From contig NZ_CP042823.1 in the NCBI RefSeq assembly GCF_008000895.1, positions 1,548,501-1,612,500 of the forward strand: a DNA stretch of 64,000 bases, written 5' to 3'. Position 1 is the first letter of the stretch, and the number at the start of each line of letters is the position of its first letter. The DNA comes from Methylobacterium sp. WL1 (GTDB taxonomy: Bacteria > Pseudomonadota > Alphaproteobacteria > Rhizobiales > Beijerinckiaceae). The translations under genes were made by a program, and so were the position numbers. Under the pieces are notes generated by a model. It did not search any database. It worked only from the letters and a program-made list of their open reading frames with translations, and had not been told where the DNA came from. Positions 8,097 to 16,998 of this stretch are shown here, piece by piece.

Positions 8097-9996
8097 TCAG
8101 CCCGCGCCGTGCCGGATATCGACGGCCGGTCCGTCGTCATCCCGCGGGGACCCGGATTCCGGCCGGAATCCGGCGGGCAGCGGCGCCGTCGCGGTGTAGA
8201 CGAGGCCGTCCGGCTCGTACGCCAGGGCGGCGCTGTCGCGGCCGGCGAGGCCGCGCTCCAGCAGGCGGGTGCCGAAGCCGCGCCGCGACGGGGCGGCGAC
8301 CGGCGGGCCCCGCGCTCGCGCCAGGCGATCCGCAGGGTCCGGCCGCCGGGGCCGGCCTCCAGGGTCCAACCCAAGGACGCCCGCCCGGCCGGGACCGAGA
8401 GGGCGCCGTACTTGACCGCGTTGGTGCACACCTCGTGCAGGATCATCGTGAGCGCGAGCGCCATCTCGGGCGGCAGCCGCAGGTCCGGTCCGGCCAGGGC
8501 GATGCGCCCTGCCTCGGGCCCCTGGAAGGGACGCAGGGCCTGGCCGGCGATCCCGCGCAGGTCGGCGCTCAGCCAGCTCTCGCGGGTCAGGACGTCGTGG
8601 GCGCGGGACAGGCTGAGCAGCCGGGCCTCGAAGGCCTCGCGCCCCGCCGCCGCCCCGTCGCCGAGATCCTTCAGGCTCTGCGCCGCCATCGACTGCACGG
8701 TGGCCAGGGTGTTCTTCACCCGGTGGTTCAACTCGTCGATCAGGAGGCGCTGGGCCTCCCGCGCCGGGCGAGCTCGTCCGCCGCCCCGGTGAGGGCGTCC
8801 GCGATCATCGCGCCCTCGCGCACGATCGCCCGGGGCAGCGGCGGCAGGGGCCCGTCGCGGCCCAGCGCCCCGGCGGCCGCGGCCAGATCCCGCAGCGGCC
8901 GGGCGATCAGGCCGGCGAGCAGCCACGCGAGGACGGCCGCGGCGAGGGCCACGGCGCTGCCCGCGGCCAGGATGTTCCAGCGCAGGGCCGCCACCTGCAG
9001 GCCGTGCTGGCGCCGGCGGTTCACGGGCCGGCCATCCACGACCCGCCAGCCGAGGCCGGGATAATCGCGCTCGCCGTTCGTGCGCGCGCTCGCGCTGAGA
9101 TACCCGGCGGCGGCGTCGGGCCAGGGTCCGACCCGGCTCGTGCCCTGCGGGTCGAGGGCGCGCCCGCCGGACAGCACGGTCTCGGGCAGGCGGTTGCCCT
9201 GGAGGGGCGGCGGTCCGAGCAGCACGGTGCCGTCGTGGGACAGGATCAGGATCTCGGCGCCGCCGCGATGGCTCCGGAGCGAGCCTTCGAGACTGCGCGC
9301 CATATCGCGCGCCCAGACCCAGTCGAGATGCGCGGCCAGCACCCCGAGGAGGCGCCCGTCCGGGTCCCTGACCGGGGCGGCGAGGTCGAGGAGGCGAAGA
9401 GGCTCGTGGAATGGCGGCTCGTGGATGGCCGGCCCGTGAACCGCCGGCGCCAGCACGGCCTGCAGAAGCTTGGCCGGGTGCACGTCCCCCACGAACGGCC
9501 GCTCGCGGGCCGCCTGGAAATAGGTGCGGCCGGAGACGTCCGCCCCCTCCAGCGCGCCGATGCTGGTGACTGCGACCCGCCCGTCCGGGTCGATCAGCCC
9601 GATGATCGAGTAGGCCGGGTAGGTCTCCTGGAGGCGCCGCATCACGGCGCGCTTGGCGTCGGTCCCGGCCCCGGGATCGCGCAGGCTGTCTGAGGTGGCC
9701 GCGATCTGGATGTCGCGCCAGCGCTCGAACATGCCGAGATCGAGGCTGCGCGCCATCTGTCCGGCGATCTCGGCGAGCTGGCCGCCGACCTCGGCCTCCA
9801 GCCGGCGCGTCGCCTCGCGGCTCACCAGGATGGCCAGCGCCAGGGCGGCGAGGAACCCGAGCGTCCCGAAGCCCAGGGCCAGCGCGAGACGCAGCCGCGG
9901 CACCTTGGGTGTCCGGCGGCCGGAATCGGCCAAGCCTCCGGGACTGGCTTGCGATCCCGACGCCGCTGCAGGGCCCGACCGGGCGACCGCTCGCAT
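8097..9996 (-). pseudogene. membrane sensor histidine kinase of HWE/HisKA_2 type, two frame breaks
   Basis: Three consecutive frames reconstruct one kinase of about 630 residues. Part 1 (9996 to about 8765) has a membrane helix near residues 36-60, a Cache-like periplasmic sensor domain, a second helix, and a HAMP-like linker. Part 2 (about 8765-8310) carries the phospho-acceptor helix with a DELNHRVKN motif and an ATPase N-box-like LHEVCTNAVKYGAL. Part 3 ends in the G-box-like GFGTRLLERGL. The breaks lie at 8760-8768 and in the GGGGCCC context at 8309-8313; one restored base at each repairs the frame. This kinase class usually signals through CheY-like or PhyR-type general stress regulators in alphaproteobacteria. 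No response regulator is adjacent. Sequencing error is more likely than decay. Confidence 0.75.
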
Positions 9997-10162
9997 CCGC
10001 TTCCCCCGGCCCGGTCGGTCCCCTCGGGTCGAGGCGGGTCGCGTCCCTGCCCGCCCGTCTCAGCACGCGCGGGAGGGCTCAGCAAGACCGTATCGCGACC
10101 TGAGCCGCGGTTCGTGCAACTGCATGTTGCGGCGATGCATCCGTGCACCGCAGCCTTTCGTT

Positions 10163-10208
10163 CGCGACCGCACGCGACCGCACGCGACCGCACGCGACCG
10201 CACGCGAC
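10163..10208. repeat. 10-base tandem repeat (CGCGACCGCA), 4.6 copies
   Basis: Four perfect and one partial copy of CGCGACCGCA lie between the sensor-kinase start (9996) and the hydrolase stop (10225). A unit of one helical turn would place identical faces of the DNA in phase. No protein frame explains it. It could bind a regulator or be a simple slippage-generated array. Confidence 0.7.
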
Positions 10209-10224
10209 GCCCCGTCGCCGAGCC

Positions 10225-11091
10225 TCAGCCCCCGAGCAGCGCGTGCGCGGCCCGCACCAGGATCCCGTCCGGCCGGCGCAGCTCGCCCAGAACCGAGAAA
10301 TGCTCGGCGCCCGGCACCGGCAGCAGGGGACCCGGCGCGTGGGCCGCGGCCCGCAGGGCGTGCAGGTTGCGGGCGTCGTGGATCAGGGCCGGCAGTTCGC
10401 GGCTCCCGTAGGCGAGGCAGAGCGGCTTGCCCACCACCGGACGGCGCAGGGGCGATAACGCCTCGACTTCCGCCTCCGTGAGGTTGAGCTTGTCGTCGAG
10501 GGTGGTCTGGCGGATCGGCGCGAGGTCGTAGACCCCCGAGATCGCGAGCCCCGCGGCGATCGCCGGATGACCGAGCTGGAGTGCGGTCAGCAGCCCGCCC
10601 GCCGACCAGCCCGCCAGGACCAGGGGGCCGCCGATCCCATGCGCGGGGCCGTGCGCGCCGATCCAGTCCAGCGCCGCGCCGATCTCGGCCGCGATCCGGG
10701 TCAGGCTCGCCTCCGGGGCGAGGGTATAGCCGACCATCGCCACCGACCAGCCGGCGGCGTTCGGCCCCTCGGCGAAGCAGGCGAACAGCTCGCGGGCACC
10801 CCGCTGCCAGTAGCCGCCGTGGAGGAAGACCAGGCCGGGCGCCGAGGCGTCGCGGGCCGGGTAGAGGTCGAGGGCGTTGCGGGGGCCGGTTCCGTACGGG
10901 ATGTCGAGGCCGGCCGGATGCCTGGCCCGGTAGGCGGCCGAGGCGGCGTCGCGGGCGGCCACCTGGGCGGCGCTGTCGGCGACCGCGCGGGTGTTGTCGT
11001 AGCAGGCGCTGCGCGCGTCCCGGTCGAGCTCGGCCCAGCGGCGGCGCGGGTCGGCTTGGGTCGGATCGTCCAGGCGGAACGTCAGAGCCAT
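10225..11091 (-). CDS. alpha/beta-hydrolase, arylformamidase/esterase-like
   Basis: This protein of about 288 residues has the BD-FAE / kynurenine-formamidase-like fold: the oxyanion motif HGGYW near residue 87, a nucleophile elbow GWSAGG near residue 160, and a late His in the GAEHFSVL segment (about 262). Enzymes of this group hydrolyse N-formylkynurenine, carbamates or small esters in the cytoplasm. The start at 11091 is preferred over an in-frame ATG at 11124 because the conserved N-terminus begins right after it and a GGGAG lies upstream. No kynurenine-pathway gene is nearby, so the substrate is open. It is transcribed in the same direction as the sensor kinase and GlcG-like gene. Confidence 0.8.
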   Translation of the reverse strand: MALTFRLDDPTQADPRRRWAELDRDARSACYDNTRAVADSAAQVAARDAASAAYRARHPAGLDIPYGTGPRNALDLYPARDASAPGLVFLHGGYWQRGARELFACFAEGPNAAGWSVAMVGYTLAPEASLTRIAAEIGAALDWIGAHGPAHGIGGPLVLAGWSAGGLLTALQLGHPAIAAGLAISGVYDLAPIRQTTLDDKLNLTEAEVEALSPLRRPVVGKPLCLAYGSRELPALIHDARNLHALRAAAHAPGPLLPVPGAEHFSVLGELRRPDGILVRAAHALLGG

Positions 11092-11156
11092 CGTGGGTTG
11101 TCTCCCAACCTCCTGCCACACCATGCCAGCCCGCCCGACCCGGGTCGAGGCCGGGT

Positions 11157-11605
11157 TCAGGGAGTAGTGCCGGGAGCGGTGCCGTGATCCTGCGCGCCGA
11201 TCGCCCGCAGGGCGGCGCGGGCCACCGCCACGTCCTGGTCGCTGGCGCCGGACCCGACCCCCCGATGCCGCCCAGGCAGGCGCCGTCGATCACGATCGGC
11301 AGGCCGCCGGGCAGGTTGGTCAGCCGCCCGCCGGTGGCGAGGCCGACCGTCACGGCGAGGTCGGCGGCGAGCCCGCCGGTGGGTGCACCGTTCGAGGCGG
11401 CGGTGACCGCCTTGGCCAGCGCGCTCTCCCGGACAGCAGCTTGGCGCCGTCCATGCGCAGGAAGGCGAGCAGGTTGCCGTCGGCATCGACCACGGCGACG
11501 ACCTCCGGCACCCCGATCGCCTCCCGCGTGGGCGACGGCCGCCTGGAGCGCGATGAGGGCCGCCGCGTGGGTGAGCCGGGCGGCGGGGCGGGTGATGGCG
11601 GGCAT
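11157..11605 (-). pseudogene. GlcG/HbpS-family (DUF336) protein with three frame breaks
   Basis: Reading across three frames reconstructs a typical GlcG-like protein of about 145 residues: an N-terminal helix rich in Ala, the strand-rich VPEVVAVVDADGNLLAFLRMDGAKLLS segment read in pieces, then ESALAKAVTAASNGAPT, GGLPIVIDG and the GSGASDQDVAVARAAL C-terminal helix. Family members bind haem or small ligands, or sit in glycolate and other catabolic operons. Breaks fall near 11525, at 11428-11431 and in the six-C run 11258-11263. Three breaks in 450 bases could mean a real pseudogene, but each is a one- or two-base loss in a G/C run like others in this window. It starts 66 bases upstream of the hydrolase stop side and may share its transcript. 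Confidence 0.65.
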
Positions 11606-11698
11606 CGCGGATCCTCGCAAGCGGTCTTCTCGGCGGCACCCCGTGGAGGGGCGGGGGCGGCGGTTCGGCGTCAGCGCGCGTCGAAGCCAGGATTGGTT

Positions 11699-12013
11699 CT
11701 AGAAACCGGGCCCGGCCCCCGGGATCGTATCGCCGTAGCCCCAGCCGGTGAACGGTGGGGCCGCGACCCGCTCCCGGCTGGCCGGGGCAGGGCACGCCCC
11801 GGGGGCGCGGTTGCTGCCAGACCCGCCAGCCCCGGAGCCGGTCGCGCGCGGCCATGCGGGCCAGCGTCATGTCCATGTCGGACGCCGCCCGCAGATCGGA
11901 CGCCGCCCGGTGGTGCGGTTCCCTCGGCCGCGGGCGGGCCTCGGCCGGGTGATCGTCAGAAGCAGCGCCGCCGGCAGCAGGGCCGCGCGGATCGGGGCGG
12001 GCGCGGGGCGCAT
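11699..12013 (-). pseudogene. possible small secreted protein, frame broken
   Basis: A start at ATG 12013 opens a signal-peptide-like N-terminus (Arg/Pro start, then a run of Ala and Leu). A different frame ends at 11699 with a plausible C-terminus containing a WGYGDTIPGAGPGF-like tail. Between them lies a basic helix-like stretch in yet another register. If one or two bases were restored this would be a protein of about 104 residues. The evidence is only the plausibility of the two ends, and no family is recognised. It could also be noncoding. Confidence 0.25.
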
Positions 12014-12179
12014 GGTGTGGAGCTCGGGCTGTGCGGAGCGCGACGGCGCTGTCTCCGCCGCCTACGCCGCTCCGGGCCTCCGGTTCCGGGACGATCCCGG
12101 GGGCAGGGCGGTTTTCGCGGGTCCGGAATCCGCGAAAACCCTTTAGGATGCCCTCACCCGAGACGATGCGAGCCGCCCG

Positions 12180-13364
12180 ATGCCGATCCCCGCCCAGAAC
12201 GCCCCCGCGCAGGATCCGGTCGCGCTGCTCAAGACCCTCGTGGCCTTCGACACGGTGAGCGCCCGCTCGAACCTGCCGCTGATCGACTGGGCGGAAGGCT
12301 ATTGCCGCCACCACGGCGCCGCGGTCGCGCGCGTGCCCAACGCCACCGGGGCGAAGGCGGCCCTGCTCGTGAGCGTCGGCCCGTTCGAGACGCGACCGGG
12401 CTACGTGCTCTCCGGCCACAGCGACGTGGTGCCGGTCGAGGGCCAGCCCTGGTCGTCGGACCCGTTCGTCCTGCGGGAGGAGGCGGGCCGACTCTACGGG
12501 CGCGGTACCTCCGACATGAAGGGGTTTCTCGCGGTCTGCCTCGCGCTGCTGCCCGAGATGGCGGCGGCGGAGCTCGCGACCCCGCTCCACCTCGCGATCT
12601 CGTACGACGAGGAGGTCGGCTGCCTCGGGGTGCGCCCGCTGATCGCCCGGATGCTGGAGCGGGGACCGCGCCCGCTGGGCTGCTTCGTCGGCGAGCCCAC
12701 CGGCATGGACGTGGTGGTCGGGCACAAGGGCAAGTCCGCCTCCCGCCTCACCTTTCGGGGCAAGGCCAGCCACTCGGCCCTGGCGCCGGCGGGCGTCAAC
12801 GCGGTGGAATACGCCGCTCGCTTCATCGAGCATGTCCGGCTGTCCGCGGAGGCGATCGCCCGGGACGGCGCCCGCGATCCGCTCTACGACGTGCCCCACA
12901 CCACCGGCCTGTCGAGCGTGGTCCGGGGTGGCTCGGCGCTCAACATCGTGCCCGACAGCTGCAGCGTGGAGTTCGAGTACCGGGCGATCGGGGCCGACGA
13001 TGCCGGGGCGCTGGCGGCGGCCGCGATCGCCTACGCCACCGACACCCTGGCGCCGCTGATGCGGGAGACGGACCCGGCCTGCGGCGTCGATGTCGAGCCG
13101 CTGATCGACTATCCCGGCCTCGACACCGACCCGGAGGCGGAGATCGTGACGCGCGCCAAGCGGCTGGCCGGGCGCAACGGGCACGGCAAGGTCTCCTACG
13201 GCACGGAGGGCGGGCTGTTCGAGCGGCTGGGCGGCGTGCCGGCGGTGGTGATCGGCCCGGGATCGATCGGCCGGGCCCACAAGGCCGACGAATACGTGAC
13301 CCGGGACGAGCTCGCGGCCTGCGCGGACTTCGTCCGGCGGCTGATCCGGGACTGCCGGGTCTGA
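12180..13364 (+). CDS. argE: acetylornithine deacetylase / M20 family amidohydrolase
   Basis: This 394-residue zinc hydrolase of the M20 family probably removes the acetyl group from N-acetylornithine (arginine synthesis) in the cytoplasm. Metal-site residues are in place: His80 and Asp82 in SGHSDVVP, Asp112 in GTSDMKG, the Glu144-Glu145 pair in YDEEVG, a Glu in FVGEPTG (about 177) and a late His in RAHKADEYV (about 372). The dimerisation lid with KASHSALAP lies at about 200. Length fits ArgE (about 385). Related activities (N-acetylcitrulline or N-formyl amino acid deacylase, DapE) cannot be excluded by sequence alone. The ATG at 12180 directly follows a GC-rich leader. It is divergent from the GlcG-like region. 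Confidence 0.85.
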   Translation: MPIPAQNAPAQDPVALLKTLVAFDTVSARSNLPLIDWAEGYCRHHGAAVARVPNATGAKAALLVSVGPFETRPGYVLSGHSDVVPVEGQPWSSDPFVLREEAGRLYGRGTSDMKGFLAVCLALLPEMAAAELATPLHLAISYDEEVGCLGVRPLIARMLERGPRPLGCFVGEPTGMDVVVGHKGKSASRLTFRGKASHSALAPAGVNAVEYAARFIEHVRLSAEAIARDGARDPLYDVPHTTGLSSVVRGGSALNIVPDSCSVEFEYRAIGADDAGALAAAAIAYATDTLAPLMRETDPACGVDVEPLIDYPGLDTDPEAEIVTRAKRLAGRNGHGKVSYGTEGGLFERLGGVPAVVIGPGSIGRAHKADEYVTRDELAACADFVRRLIRDCRV

Positions 13365-13554
13365 GAGGCTTCGACGTCTGGCGCGGCCTTCGACGCGCGT
13401 CGTCTACGAAGGGTCCACGACGTCTGCGGCGGTCCGGCCACCCCGCGTGGCATCCTGCGAAGAAACGCCCGCCACGAACGAGAAACCTTTGCGCCGCTCG
13501 CGGTTTGGATGGGCGGCGGGCCGCGAGGCCGGATCGGGAATCGGCGAGAAGCGC

Positions 13555-14022
13555 ATGGCCAGCCTCAGCGTCGCGATCGCGTTCGGCGTCCGCCTGCTCC
13601 TGGTGCTGCTGTTCCTGCCGTTCAGCGCCCTCGACAAGATTCTCAACTTCAAGGGCGCGGTCGGCCAGGCCCGGCAGGCGGTGCATGCCACCGGGCCGGC
13701 GACCCTGCTGATCCTGATCGGGCTCTGCGTCGAGATCGGGATGTCGCTGTGCGTCCTGACCGGCACCGCCGACCGGGCGGCGGCCTTCGTGCTCGCCGGC
13801 TATTGCGGCGTCACCGCGCTGCTGTGGAAACAGTTCTGGGCGCCCGGCGACTTCTGGGCAGGCGGCGAGGGCCGCGCGTTGTTCTGGGACTTCTTGAAGA
13901 ATTTTGCGCTGGCCGGAGGTTTTTTGCTGATCACCTTCGGGACGGGCGCCGGGACGGTCCAGGATTTCTTCGCCGACCCGCTCGCCTCGTCGCACCCCTA
14001 CGCGGTCCAGGCCCGGCCATAA
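13555..14022 (+). CDS. DoxX-like four-helix membrane protein
   Basis: This 155-residue protein has four hydrophobic segments (about 8-26, 45-68, 74-92 and 116-136) in the arrangement of DoxX/DoxD-like integral membrane proteins, including the characteristic early FLPFSALDKILNF-like loop containing Lys. These proteins are implicated in redox or stress functions, but their biochemistry is poorly defined. The start at 13555 (ATGGCC) is preferred to an upstream in-frame ATG at 13447 because the hydrophobic helix begins here. It ends at 14022 and faces a GST gene on the other strand, with a palindromic element between them. Confidence 0.65.
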   Translation: MASLSVAIAFGVRLLLVLLFLPFSALDKILNFKGAVGQARQAVHATGPATLLILIGLCVEIGMSLCVLTGTADRAAAFVLAGYCGVTALLWKQFWAPGDFWAGGEGRALFWDFLKNFALAGGFLLITFGTGAGTVQDFFADPLASSHPYAVQARP

Positions 14023-14029
14023 GATCCGG

Positions 14030-14083
14030 GATCCCAAAGGACCCATGGCCCTTTGGCGGGGTACTGGGGCGCGCAGCCCCGAG
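14030..14083. repeat. dispersed palindromic element, copy 1
   Basis: This copy has the family's two-hairpin form: CCAAAGG...CCTTTGG-type arms followed by GGGGC...GCCCC arms. It fills the gap between the convergent DoxX-like and GST genes. Copies 2-6 are listed separately. The location between converging stops suggests a bidirectional terminator or a REP-like element. Confidence 0.7.
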
Positions 14084-14086
14084 ACG

Positions 14087-14692
14087 TCAGCCCTGCGGTA
14101 CGGTGGCGACCATCGAGGGCCGGCCCTCGAACACCGCGTACCAGGCGGCGGTGGCGGGGCGGCCGTCGCGCCAGGCGAGGTCGGGGAAGCGCAGGTCGAG
14201 GTAGCCGACCGCGCAGGCCAGTGCGACCGTGCCGATATCGAGCGCCGGCATGTCGGCGACCAGGGTCTCGAACCGGTCCAGCGCGGCCGTGATCTTGGCC
14301 ACCTGCCCGGCCTCCCAGGCCGCCCAGCGCTGCGCCTCCGGGCGTAGGACCCGCTCGTAGCGGGTGAGCAGGGCGGCATCGAGCAGGCCGTCGGCGAGCG
14401 CCTGCCGGGTGAGCGCGTCCCAGCGCGCCGGACCCTCGGGGAACAGGCGCGGACCGGCCGACAGGCCGTCGAGATACTCGCAGATCACCCGGCTGTCGTA
14501 GAGGACGGTGCCGTCCTCCAGGACGAGGGCCGGGATCTTGCCGAGCGGGTTGTGGGCGGCGACCTCGGGGGAGGGGCCGGTCGGGGAGGCTCCGGCGACG
14601 GTGACGGCGATCCTGTCGATCAGCCCGGTCTCGTGGGCCAGCACCAGCACCTTGCGGGCATACGGGGAGGCGGGGGAGTAGAGGAGCTTCAT
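14087..14692 (-). CDS. glutathione S-transferase
   Basis: This 201-residue protein has the soluble GST layout: a thioredoxin-like N-domain starting MKLLYSPASPYARKV, with a Ser (about residue 7) in the catalytic position, a cis-Pro loop GKIPAL (about 53), and the glutathione-contact pair in the LYDSRVICEYL segment. An all-helical C-domain follows from about residue 85. It conjugates or reduces electrophiles with glutathione in the cytoplasm; the substrate is unknown. The start at 14692 is set by the fold, since upstream codons are noncoding-like. The stop faces the DoxX-like gene across a palindromic element. Confidence 0.88.
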   Translation of the reverse strand: MKLLYSPASPYARKVLVLAHETGLIDRIAVTVAGASPTGPSPEVAAHNPLGKIPALVLEDGTVLYDSRVICEYLDGLSAGPRLFPEGPARWDALTRQALADGLLDAALLTRYERVLRPEAQRWAAWEAGQVAKITAALDRFETLVADMPALDIGTVALACAVGYLDLRFPDLAWRDGRPATAAWYAVFEGRPSMVATVPQG

Positions 14693-14771
14693 CGGACCGT
14701 CCCGGTTCGTGGCGACGCATCTGGTCATGCCACGCAGACCTCGCATCGCTGCCCGCCGGAATCCAGCCCCG

Positions 14772-15035
14772 TCAGACCTTCCGGGACATCCCGGAGCCGG
14801 CATGCACCACCCGGCCCCGCACCCGGCCCCGCACCCGGCCCTGGCGCTTGGACTGCCGGTGCGCCCGCCAGACGAGGATGCCGGTGGCGAGCCGGTCCAG
14901 CAGGAGCAGGGACAGGCTGCCGATGATCGCGAGCACGCAGACGGCGCCGATCACGACGCCCCAGATCCCGGGGGCCGGGATGATCATCAGGCACAGCAGG
15001 CCGAACACCGCCGCCCCGGGGATCCATCGTGCCAT
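14772..15035 (-). CDS. small two-helix membrane protein
   Basis: This 87-residue protein begins at ATG 15035 with two hydrophobic helices (about residues 5-22 and 26-48), then a basic tail carrying a short GRVR repeat (coded by the tandem CGCACCCGGCCC at about 14815-14840). Tail charges suggest the C-terminus is cytoplasmic. No family is recognised. It reads in the same direction as the GST gene. The 445 bases upstream contain an AT-rich stretch (15085-15180) that could hold its promoter. Confidence 0.5.
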   Translation of the reverse strand: MARWIPGAAVFGLLCLMIIPAPGIWGVVIGAVCVLAIIGSLSLLLLDRLATGILVWRAHRQSKRQGRVRGRVRGRVVHAGSGMSRKV

Positions 15036-15084
15036 CGTGCCGCCTGTCTTCGATAAGGGTCTCCCCTCTTGGGTGAGGCCCGGA

Positions 15085-15332
15085 AAAAAGGCATTGATGT
15101 ATGTTTTAATCTCTATTTGCCGATCGTTATGCTTGAAAGCATGGTTTAAATTCGATCTATTTTTTTAATTACAGATCTCATTCTCGTCTCGAGCCGTTTC
15201 GGCTCAACCGAGGCCGCGAGCCGGCCTTCCGGGGAGCGCGCGGGCTGCCCCGGAGCGTGCCGCCAGGGCCAGGGGGCCAGAGCCAGGGCCAGAGCTAGGG
15301 CCAGGGCAAGGGCCAGGGGGCAGGGCAGGGGC
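15085..15332. other. gene-free interval: AT-rich patch plus GGGCCA-type hexamer repeats
   Basis: Bases 15085-15180 are unusually AT-rich for this genome, with a small ATGCTT/AAGCAT hairpin (15129-15142) and a seven-T run. Bases 15263-15332 hold irregular tandem hexamers of the AGGGCC/AGGGCA type on the top strand. A minus-strand frame across them would give an Ala-Leu low-complexity peptide, which is not believed. Nothing else is supported between 15036 and 15480. Confidence 0.55.
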
Positions 15333-15480
15333 CTCCGGAGGATTTCGGCGCGCTGGCGGCGCATGACTGCATCGGGATCCTGCGCGGCCGCCGCCTGGGC
15401 CGGGCTCGGCCTCGCGGAATTGCCGCTGTGGCTGGCGATCGACGCCCGCGCGGCCGGGCTGCCGGCCGCGCGGGAGCCCT

Positions 15481-15918
15481 TTACGCCGCCGGGATGAACC
15501 GCAGCGTGCCGGCCCGGCGGGTCGGCTGGCCGGTGTCGCTGGTGTGGTTGACCCCGTCCAAGACCGGCACCGCGGGGAAGTCGAACGGGCTGACCCCGTC
15601 GAGGCAGGCCACGTTCACGGCGTAGAGGTTTTGGTTCGAGCGCCGCTGGTGGTGGGTGTAGATCCCGCAGCGGGAGCAGAAGAAGTGCTCCGCCGTCCCG
15701 GTGTGGAAGCGGTAGCGGGTCAGAGCCTCCGCGCCCGCCAGGATCTCGACCCCGCCGGCCTCCGCCATGGCGACGACGGCGCCGCGCATCCGGCAGTAGG
15801 AGCAGGTGCAGCGGCGGATCGAATCGAAGCCGTCGCCGAGGGTCGCCCGGAAGCGCACCGTGCCGCAATGGCACTGGCCGGACCGGATGGCGGCCCGGCT
15901 GGTGACTTGGTCGGTCAT
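15481..15918 (-). CDS. GFA-domain (CENP-V/GFA family) zinc protein
   Basis: This 145-residue protein belongs to the glutathione-dependent formaldehyde-activating (GFA) family. The zinc cysteines are visible: QCHCG (about 15-19), a CSYC pair (about 39-42) and a FFCSRCGIYTHH segment (about 84-95). In Gfa of Paracoccus the fold binds glutathione near formaldehyde oxidation, but later work questions catalysis, and most homologues are of unknown function. A role in formaldehyde handling would suit a methylotroph but is not shown by the sequence. The start at 15918 (MTDQV) is chosen because the preceding 54 codons look noncoding. It is divergent from the AhpD-like gene region. Confidence 0.8.
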   Translation of the reverse strand: MTDQVTSRAAIRSGQCHCGTVRFRATLGDGFDSIRRCTCSYCRMRGAVVAMAEAGGVEILAGAEALTRYRFHTGTAEHFFCSRCGIYTHHQRRSNQNLYAVNVACLDGVSPFDFPAVPVLDGVNHTSDTGQPTRRAGTLRFIPAA

Positions 15919-16179
15919 GGCGCCTGTCCTGTTCCGATCGCCGCCGGGCCCGGTCCGGCCGGGCGCCTGCCTCCGGCGACCGCCCTCGCCGTCGCGCCGG
16001 GGGTAGCCCCGGGATCCGGGCCGGACAATCCCTGAAAAGCGCGCGCGTCGCGTGAGGAAAATGCACGCGGGGACCCCCATCCAAGCTGAGCTGCCAGGTT
16101 TTCCGCGCTTCCGGGTTTGCCGCGCTTCCGGGTTTGCCGAGGGCAGGGACGCGGATTGCCATCCCGGTGTTTCTTGAAT

Positions 16180-16197
16180 ACCTACTAGTTGGTAGGT
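16180..16197. promoter_or_regulatory. TetR-type operator-like palindrome
   Basis: ACCTACTAGTTGGTAGGT is an inverted repeat with six-base perfect arms ACCTAC/GTAGGT around a near-symmetric centre. It lies 63 bases before the AhpD-like start. Its size and symmetry are those of TetR-family operators. No TetR gene is in the window, so the regulator would act from elsewhere. Confidence 0.6.
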
Positions 16198-16259
16198 GGC
16201 ACGGGCGGTGCCGCCGCGGCAACGGCTCCCGAGAGAGCCGCGTTCGGAGGAACGCCGAG

Positions 16260-16598
16260 ATGGAGAATTGGAACGGCTACCGGGGCGAGCTGATGGCCAC
16301 GCTGGGTCAGATAGGCCAGATCAGCCCGGACCTGCTGCACGCCCACGATAAGCTGGCCTCGGCCCAGCCGAAGGTGCCGCAGCTCGACGCCAAGACCCGG
16401 GAGCTCATCGCCCTCGCGGTGGCGGTGACGACCCGGTGCGACGGCTGCATCGCCTTCCACACCGACGCCGCCCGGAAGGCCGGCGCGACCCAGGAGGAGA
16501 TGGTCGAGGCGCTGGGCGTCGCCGTCGCGCTGAATGCCGGCGCGGCGTTGGTCTACAGCGCCCGGGCCTTCGACGCCTTCACGCGCGATCCGGGCTGA
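16260..16598 (+). CDS. AhpD-like carboxymuconolactone decarboxylase family protein
   Basis: This 112-residue protein is a single CMD/AhpD domain. The redox pair is seen as Cys60 and Cys63 in TRCDGCIAFH, with His67 four residues on, the arrangement of alkylhydroperoxidase-type enzymes rather than of gamma-carboxymuconolactone decarboxylase. It probably reduces peroxides or other oxidants using a thiol donor. The start at 16260 has GGAGGAAC nine bases upstream. A TetR-type palindrome lies 63 bases before the start, suggesting derepression by a small electrophile or drug, as is common for AhpD-like genes. Confidence 0.82.
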   Translation: MENWNGYRGELMATLGQIGQISPDLLHAHDKLASAQPKVPQLDAKTRELIALAVAVTTRCDGCIAFHTDAARKAGATQEEMVEALGVAVALNAGAALVYSARAFDAFTRDPG

Positions 16599-16662
16599 GC
16601 GGCCCGCGACCGGGGTGCCCCCGCGCTGCCGCGGGGCACCCCGGACCCGGCCGTCGCGCGCC

Positions 16663-16998
16663 CTATCCCGCCACGTCGAGGCTGCGGGCCTCGCTCACGA
16701 GGTGATAGAACCGGCCGTCGAACATCTGCATCACCGCCTCGGTGGCGGCGTGGGATTCCGGCCGGATCGACGAGGCCAGGCAGGCGTCGAGCGCCGCCTG
16801 ATCGGGAAAATCCATCTCCAGGATCATGGCGATCGGCCGCGCGTCGGCATCCTTGGAGACCAGGCGCTGCACCCGCACCGCTGTGACCCCCGGGAAGCGC
16901 CGCCAGAACGGCTCCAGCTCGTCCCGGACCCGGCGGAAGAACGCATCGTCCTGGCCGTCGCGCACCGTGCCCTCGTAGATCGCGGTCCTGGTCAGCAT
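16663..16998 (-). CDS. small dimeric alpha/beta-barrel-like protein, unknown function
   Basis: This 111-residue protein starts at ATG 16998. Its secondary-structure pattern (strand, helix with FFRRVRDELEPFWRRF, strand, then a second such unit ending RFYHLVSEARSL) resembles ferredoxin-like dimeric alpha/beta barrels of the EthD/ABM type, but no specific motif is diagnostic. It may bind or transform a small aromatic or reactive molecule. It converges on the AhpD-like gene and its start side faces the glycine riboswitch region. The call rests on fold impression only. Confidence 0.55.
   Translation of the reverse strand: MLTRTAIYEGTVRDGQDDAFFRRVRDELEPFWRRFPGVTAVRVQRLVSKDADARPIAMILEMDFPDQAALDACLASSIRPESHAATEAVMQMFDGRFYHLVSEARSLDVAG

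Noticed and set aside
10163..10208. Tandem repeats considered as a CRISPR array
   Set aside because: The unit is 10 bases with no spacers, and no cas genes are present.
15129..15142. ATGCTT/AAGCAT hairpin followed by a T run, considered as a terminator
   Set aside because: The T run is about 15 bases away from the stem and no gene ends just upstream on that strand.
15200..15380. Ala-Leu repeat peptide on the minus strand across the hexamer repeats
   Set aside because: It is a translation of simple hexamers without a start, ribosome site or domain.
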